Shown here: positions 61,835 through 64,000 of the stretch, piece after piece
How positions within the stretch are numbered: position 1 is the stretch's first letter
How the letters are laid out: each line of letters starts with the position of its first letter
Origin: Clostridium estertheticum
GTDB taxonomy: Bacteria; Bacillota; Clostridia; Clostridiales; Clostridiaceae
Assembly (NCBI RefSeq): GCF_026650985.1
Contig: NZ_CP086239.1
Coordinates: 1,860,001 to 1,924,000, forward strand
Length of the DNA: 64,000 bases
Direction of reading: 5' to 3'
Notes under the pieces: model-generated
The model's database searches: none
What the model was told of the DNA's origin: nothing
The model's input: the letters and a program-made list of their open reading frames with translations, nothing else
Position numbers and translations under genes: made by a program

Positions 61835-61879
61835 AAAACAAGCTCCAATCCTTATATATCAAGACTTGGAGCTTGTTTT
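61835..61879 (-). terminator. Terminator of the propeller-repeat gene
   Basis: AAAACAAGCTCCAA and TTGGAGCTTGTTTT form a 14-bp stem with a 17-nt loop, T-rich at both ends, directly after the gene stop. Confidence 0.75.
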
Positions 61880-61890
61880 ATGAGTTTAAC

Positions 61891-63555
61891 TTAATTATTA
61901 AGAGTTGAGGTTTTAGTTATGCTACTCGCCGAATCTATTAATGTAATACTGATTGGTTTAGAAACATCATAAGAAGCTGTAAATGTTATAGTACCTGTTC
62001 CAGTTAACGGATCCAAGGTTATTGATGAATTTACAGCTGAAGCTGCCTTTATTTGGGAAGCTGGAATTTTTTGAGTAATGTTTATACCAGCTGTATTTAA
62101 TATTTTGTATTTGAATGTAGCTGTGTTATTCCCTGTATTTGTTAATTGAGTTGACACAAGATCAATTTTGGCTACAGCTGAAGAATTTATTGAAGCATTT
62201 ACCCCAGTTGGTCTAAGTGCAGTTGAATCAACAGTTATTGCAGTATTATCAGATTTTATGAGTGTAGCGCCATCAGTGCTATCACCCACCGCAACATATC
62301 CACCATCCGAAGTCTGTTGCACAGACTTAAACTTATCACCATACTTTGCGCCGCCGAAGCTCTTGAACCACTCGCTAGTTCCGCTTTTATTGAATTTAAC
62401 AAGAAGCATCTTCTCATATCCCGCTACAAGGTAGCCGCCTGTTGAGAAAGATGTGCCTGCCGCTACATATCCACCATCCGAAGTCTGCTGTACACTATAG
62501 AACTCCGAGCCAGCAAAACCTGAGTCGCTAAAGTTCTTTATCCATTCGTTGGTGCCACTTTTGTTGAATTTGATGATACTCGCGCCTCCTGTGCCTTTAT
62601 TTCTAACTCCAGTAAAATCGCCGTCGGTTGACGCAGAATAAGCTGCCGCGATATACCCGCCGTCTGAAGTCTGCTGTACACTACTTAAACCATCACTATC
62701 CGAGCCACCGACATCCTTGATCCATTCATTGGTGCCACTTTTATCGAATTTAACAAGAATCGCGTCAGCTGAGCCTTTATTGACACCAGTAAAATCACCA
62801 TTGTTGGACTCAGAATTGCCCGCTGCGATATACCCGCCATCCGAAGTCTGCTGCACACTACGAAAGTAATCATTTAAACCACCACTAGTGGCCTTGATCC
62901 ATTCGGTGGTGCCATTTTTATCGAATTTTACAAGAATCGCATCAGCTGAACCTTTATTGCCAACTCCAGTAAAATCACCGTTGCTGGACTCGGAATAACC
63001 CGCAGCGATATATCCGCCATCTAAAGTTTGCTGTACAGAATAAAATCTATCAATGTTTTTGCCTCCAATGTCCTTAATCCATTCGGTGGTACCGTTTTTG
63101 TTAAATTTGATGAGAGTCGCGTCGAGAGATCCTTTATTACCAACTCCAGCGAAATCACCATCAGTTGACTCGGAACAACCCACAGCGATATATCCGCCGT
63201 CCGAAGTCTGCTTCACACTACTCAACAGATCTCCTTTCGTGCCACCAAGAGCCTTGATCCACTTAGTTGTGCCATCGCTGTTAAACTTAACAAGGGTTGC
63301 GTCATTTAACCCTTTATAGACAACTCCCGCAAAATCGCCATCGGCTCCTACAAAAGTGCCCGCTGCGATATATCCCCCATCAGAAGTCTGCTGCACCGAT
63401 TCAAACGCACCCATACCCGTGTCGCCGCTGCCAAGAGCCTTCATAAAATTCAATGTATTGGAGGACGTCGCAGCACCCGCCGTGTTTGTCATCCCCACCA
63501 TGAGTGCAAAGCACATGGTCAACGAAGCCAGCATCTTTTTCTTTTTCATTATCAT
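61891..63555 (-). CDS. Secreted seven-repeat beta-propeller-like protein
   Basis: A 554-residue exported protein. Signal peptide about 1-29 ('MLASLTMCFALMVGMTNTAGAA'). Residues about 45-440 hold seven repeats of about 58 residues on the theme 'SVQQTSDGGYIAAG.S.STDGDF.GV.NKG..DA.LVKF.K.GT.EWIK', which should fold into a seven-bladed propeller; the N-terminal 'LNFMKALGSGD' would close the ring with the short last repeat. A C-terminal Ig-like region ('VDSTALRPTGVNASINSS' to the end) follows. No catalytic motif or cell-wall anchor is visible. Ligand unknown. Repeat DNA is 70-90% alike, so copies could recombine. AAGGAG lies 12 nt before the ATG. Confidence 0.85.
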   Translation of the reverse strand: MIMKKKKMLASLTMCFALMVGMTNTAGAATSSNTLNFMKALGSGDTGMGAFESVQQTSDGGYIAAGTFVGADGDFAGVVYKGLNDATLVKFNSDGTTKWIKALGGTKGDLLSSVKQTSDGGYIAVGCSESTDGDFAGVGNKGSLDATLIKFNKNGTTEWIKDIGGKNIDRFYSVQQTLDGGYIAAGYSESSNGDFTGVGNKGSADAILVKFDKNGTTEWIKATSGGLNDYFRSVQQTSDGGYIAAGNSESNNGDFTGVNKGSADAILVKFDKSGTNEWIKDVGGSDSDGLSSVQQTSDGGYIAAAYSASTDGDFTGVRNKGTGGASIIKFNKSGTNEWIKNFSDSGFAGSEFYSVQQTSDGGYVAAGTSFSTGGYLVAGYEKMLLVKFNKSGTSEWFKSFGGAKYGDKFKSVQQTSDGGYVAVGDSTDGATLIKSDNTAITVDSTALRPTGVNASINSSAVAKIDLVSTQLTNTGNNTATFKYKILNTAGINITQKIPASQIKAASAVNSSITLDPLTGTGTITFTASYDVSKPISITLIDSASSITKTSTLNN

Positions 63556-63649
63556 ATTAGTGTTTCACTCCTTACCATTTTAATTTTAGCGATATAAATA
63601 AAATTTCGTTTTGTCATTTTATTATACCATTAAATACTATTTTTACAAT

Positions 63650-63760
63650 CTTATAGGAGTTGTTGACAGTCCACGAGAAAACTATATCGATGGTATTTGG
63701 AATAAAGAAAACGAAGATGAATGGCTTACTGAGTTACAAATACCTTTGATAAAAAAATAA
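63650..63760 (+). pseudogene. C-terminal remnant, unknown
   Basis: A 36-codon open end 'GVVDSPRENYIDGIWNKEN' to 'TELQIPLIKK' has coding look but no start or upstream part. It may be the tail of a lost gene. The remainder of 63556-64000 is AT-rich without a visible gene. Confidence 0.35.
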
Positions 63761-64000
63761 TCTTCATTTGCACTTATGTCTCTCACTTAGTTAGTATTAT
63801 CAATACTATAATTGTACTTTAACTAACTGGTTTTGGGCAAAAAAATAAGAGCTTTATCATTTAGTGATTAAACCCTAGATATATAAATAATTCCATTGGA
63901 ACATTCTAAATAATACAATGGGGCTCTCTTAAAAGTCGAATTCATGAATTATAAAAAATATAACTTTCATTTATAATGTAAAAAGCTATGAAATTAAGAG

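Overview
The window is a low-GC stretch in the style of Clostridium sensu stricto. It has AT-rich intergenic DNA, strong AGGAGG-type ribosome sites, clostridial CotF-like spore coat genes, a T-box leader, and many one-gene regulators set divergently beside their targets. The species cannot be read from the sequence. There are no rRNA genes, tRNA genes or CRISPR arrays. It looks like an accessory chromosomal region: small self-regulated modules, resistance-type genes, gene remnants and dispersed hairpin repeats.

Layout. 1-4.3 kb: the start of a GH35 beta-galactosidase, divergent from a sugar ABC importer (binding lipoprotein plus two permeases) with a cre-like site between them. 4.3-6.4 kb: an asparagine-type T-box leader and asparagine synthetase. 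6.5-13.7 kb, minus strand: a zinc-finger/SEC-C protein, then a RecB/AddB-like Fe-S nuclease, a UvrD-type helicase and a second UvrD/AddB-like ATPase. These form a compact DNA-processing module that may be repair or phage defence. 14-20.6 kb: a cell-wall protein whose amidase domain has lost its zinc ligands; a GNAT; and an enoate-reductase/MFS pair divergent from a PadR regulator across a 48-bp perfect palindrome. 20.7-31.5 kb: a methyltransferase with an overlapping leader ORF, peptidase E, sugar and Vat-type acetyltransferases, repeat-bearing lipoproteins and a two-component system.

31.6-41.6 kb: an ABC-F gene behind a long leader with a mini-ORF and terminator; PadR with a DHA2 drug exporter; MerR with an SDR; small membrane proteins and several decayed genes. 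41.7-44.7 kb: spore coat genes beside an NHEJ pair, a DNA ligase and a Ku gene broken by a 13-bp tandem duplication. 45-51.1 kb: a VOC protein and a MacB-like ABC transporter with its own two-component system. 51.4-55.1 kb: TetR/SnoaL-like and HxlR/NmrA-like pairs. 55.6-57.8 kb: a lone TnpB-related protein without zinc ribbon, with a candidate omega-RNA/right end. 57.9-64 kb: an integrase fragment, a kinase/HAD operon, a polysaccharide deacetylase lipoprotein and a secreted seven-repeat propeller protein.

Main points for follow-up: the nuclease-helicase cassette, the TnpB-like locus, the disrupted Ku gene, the zinc-less amidase, the ABC-F leader, and the paired palindromic operators of two PadR systems. 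Function calls rest on motifs read by eye; no database search was possible.
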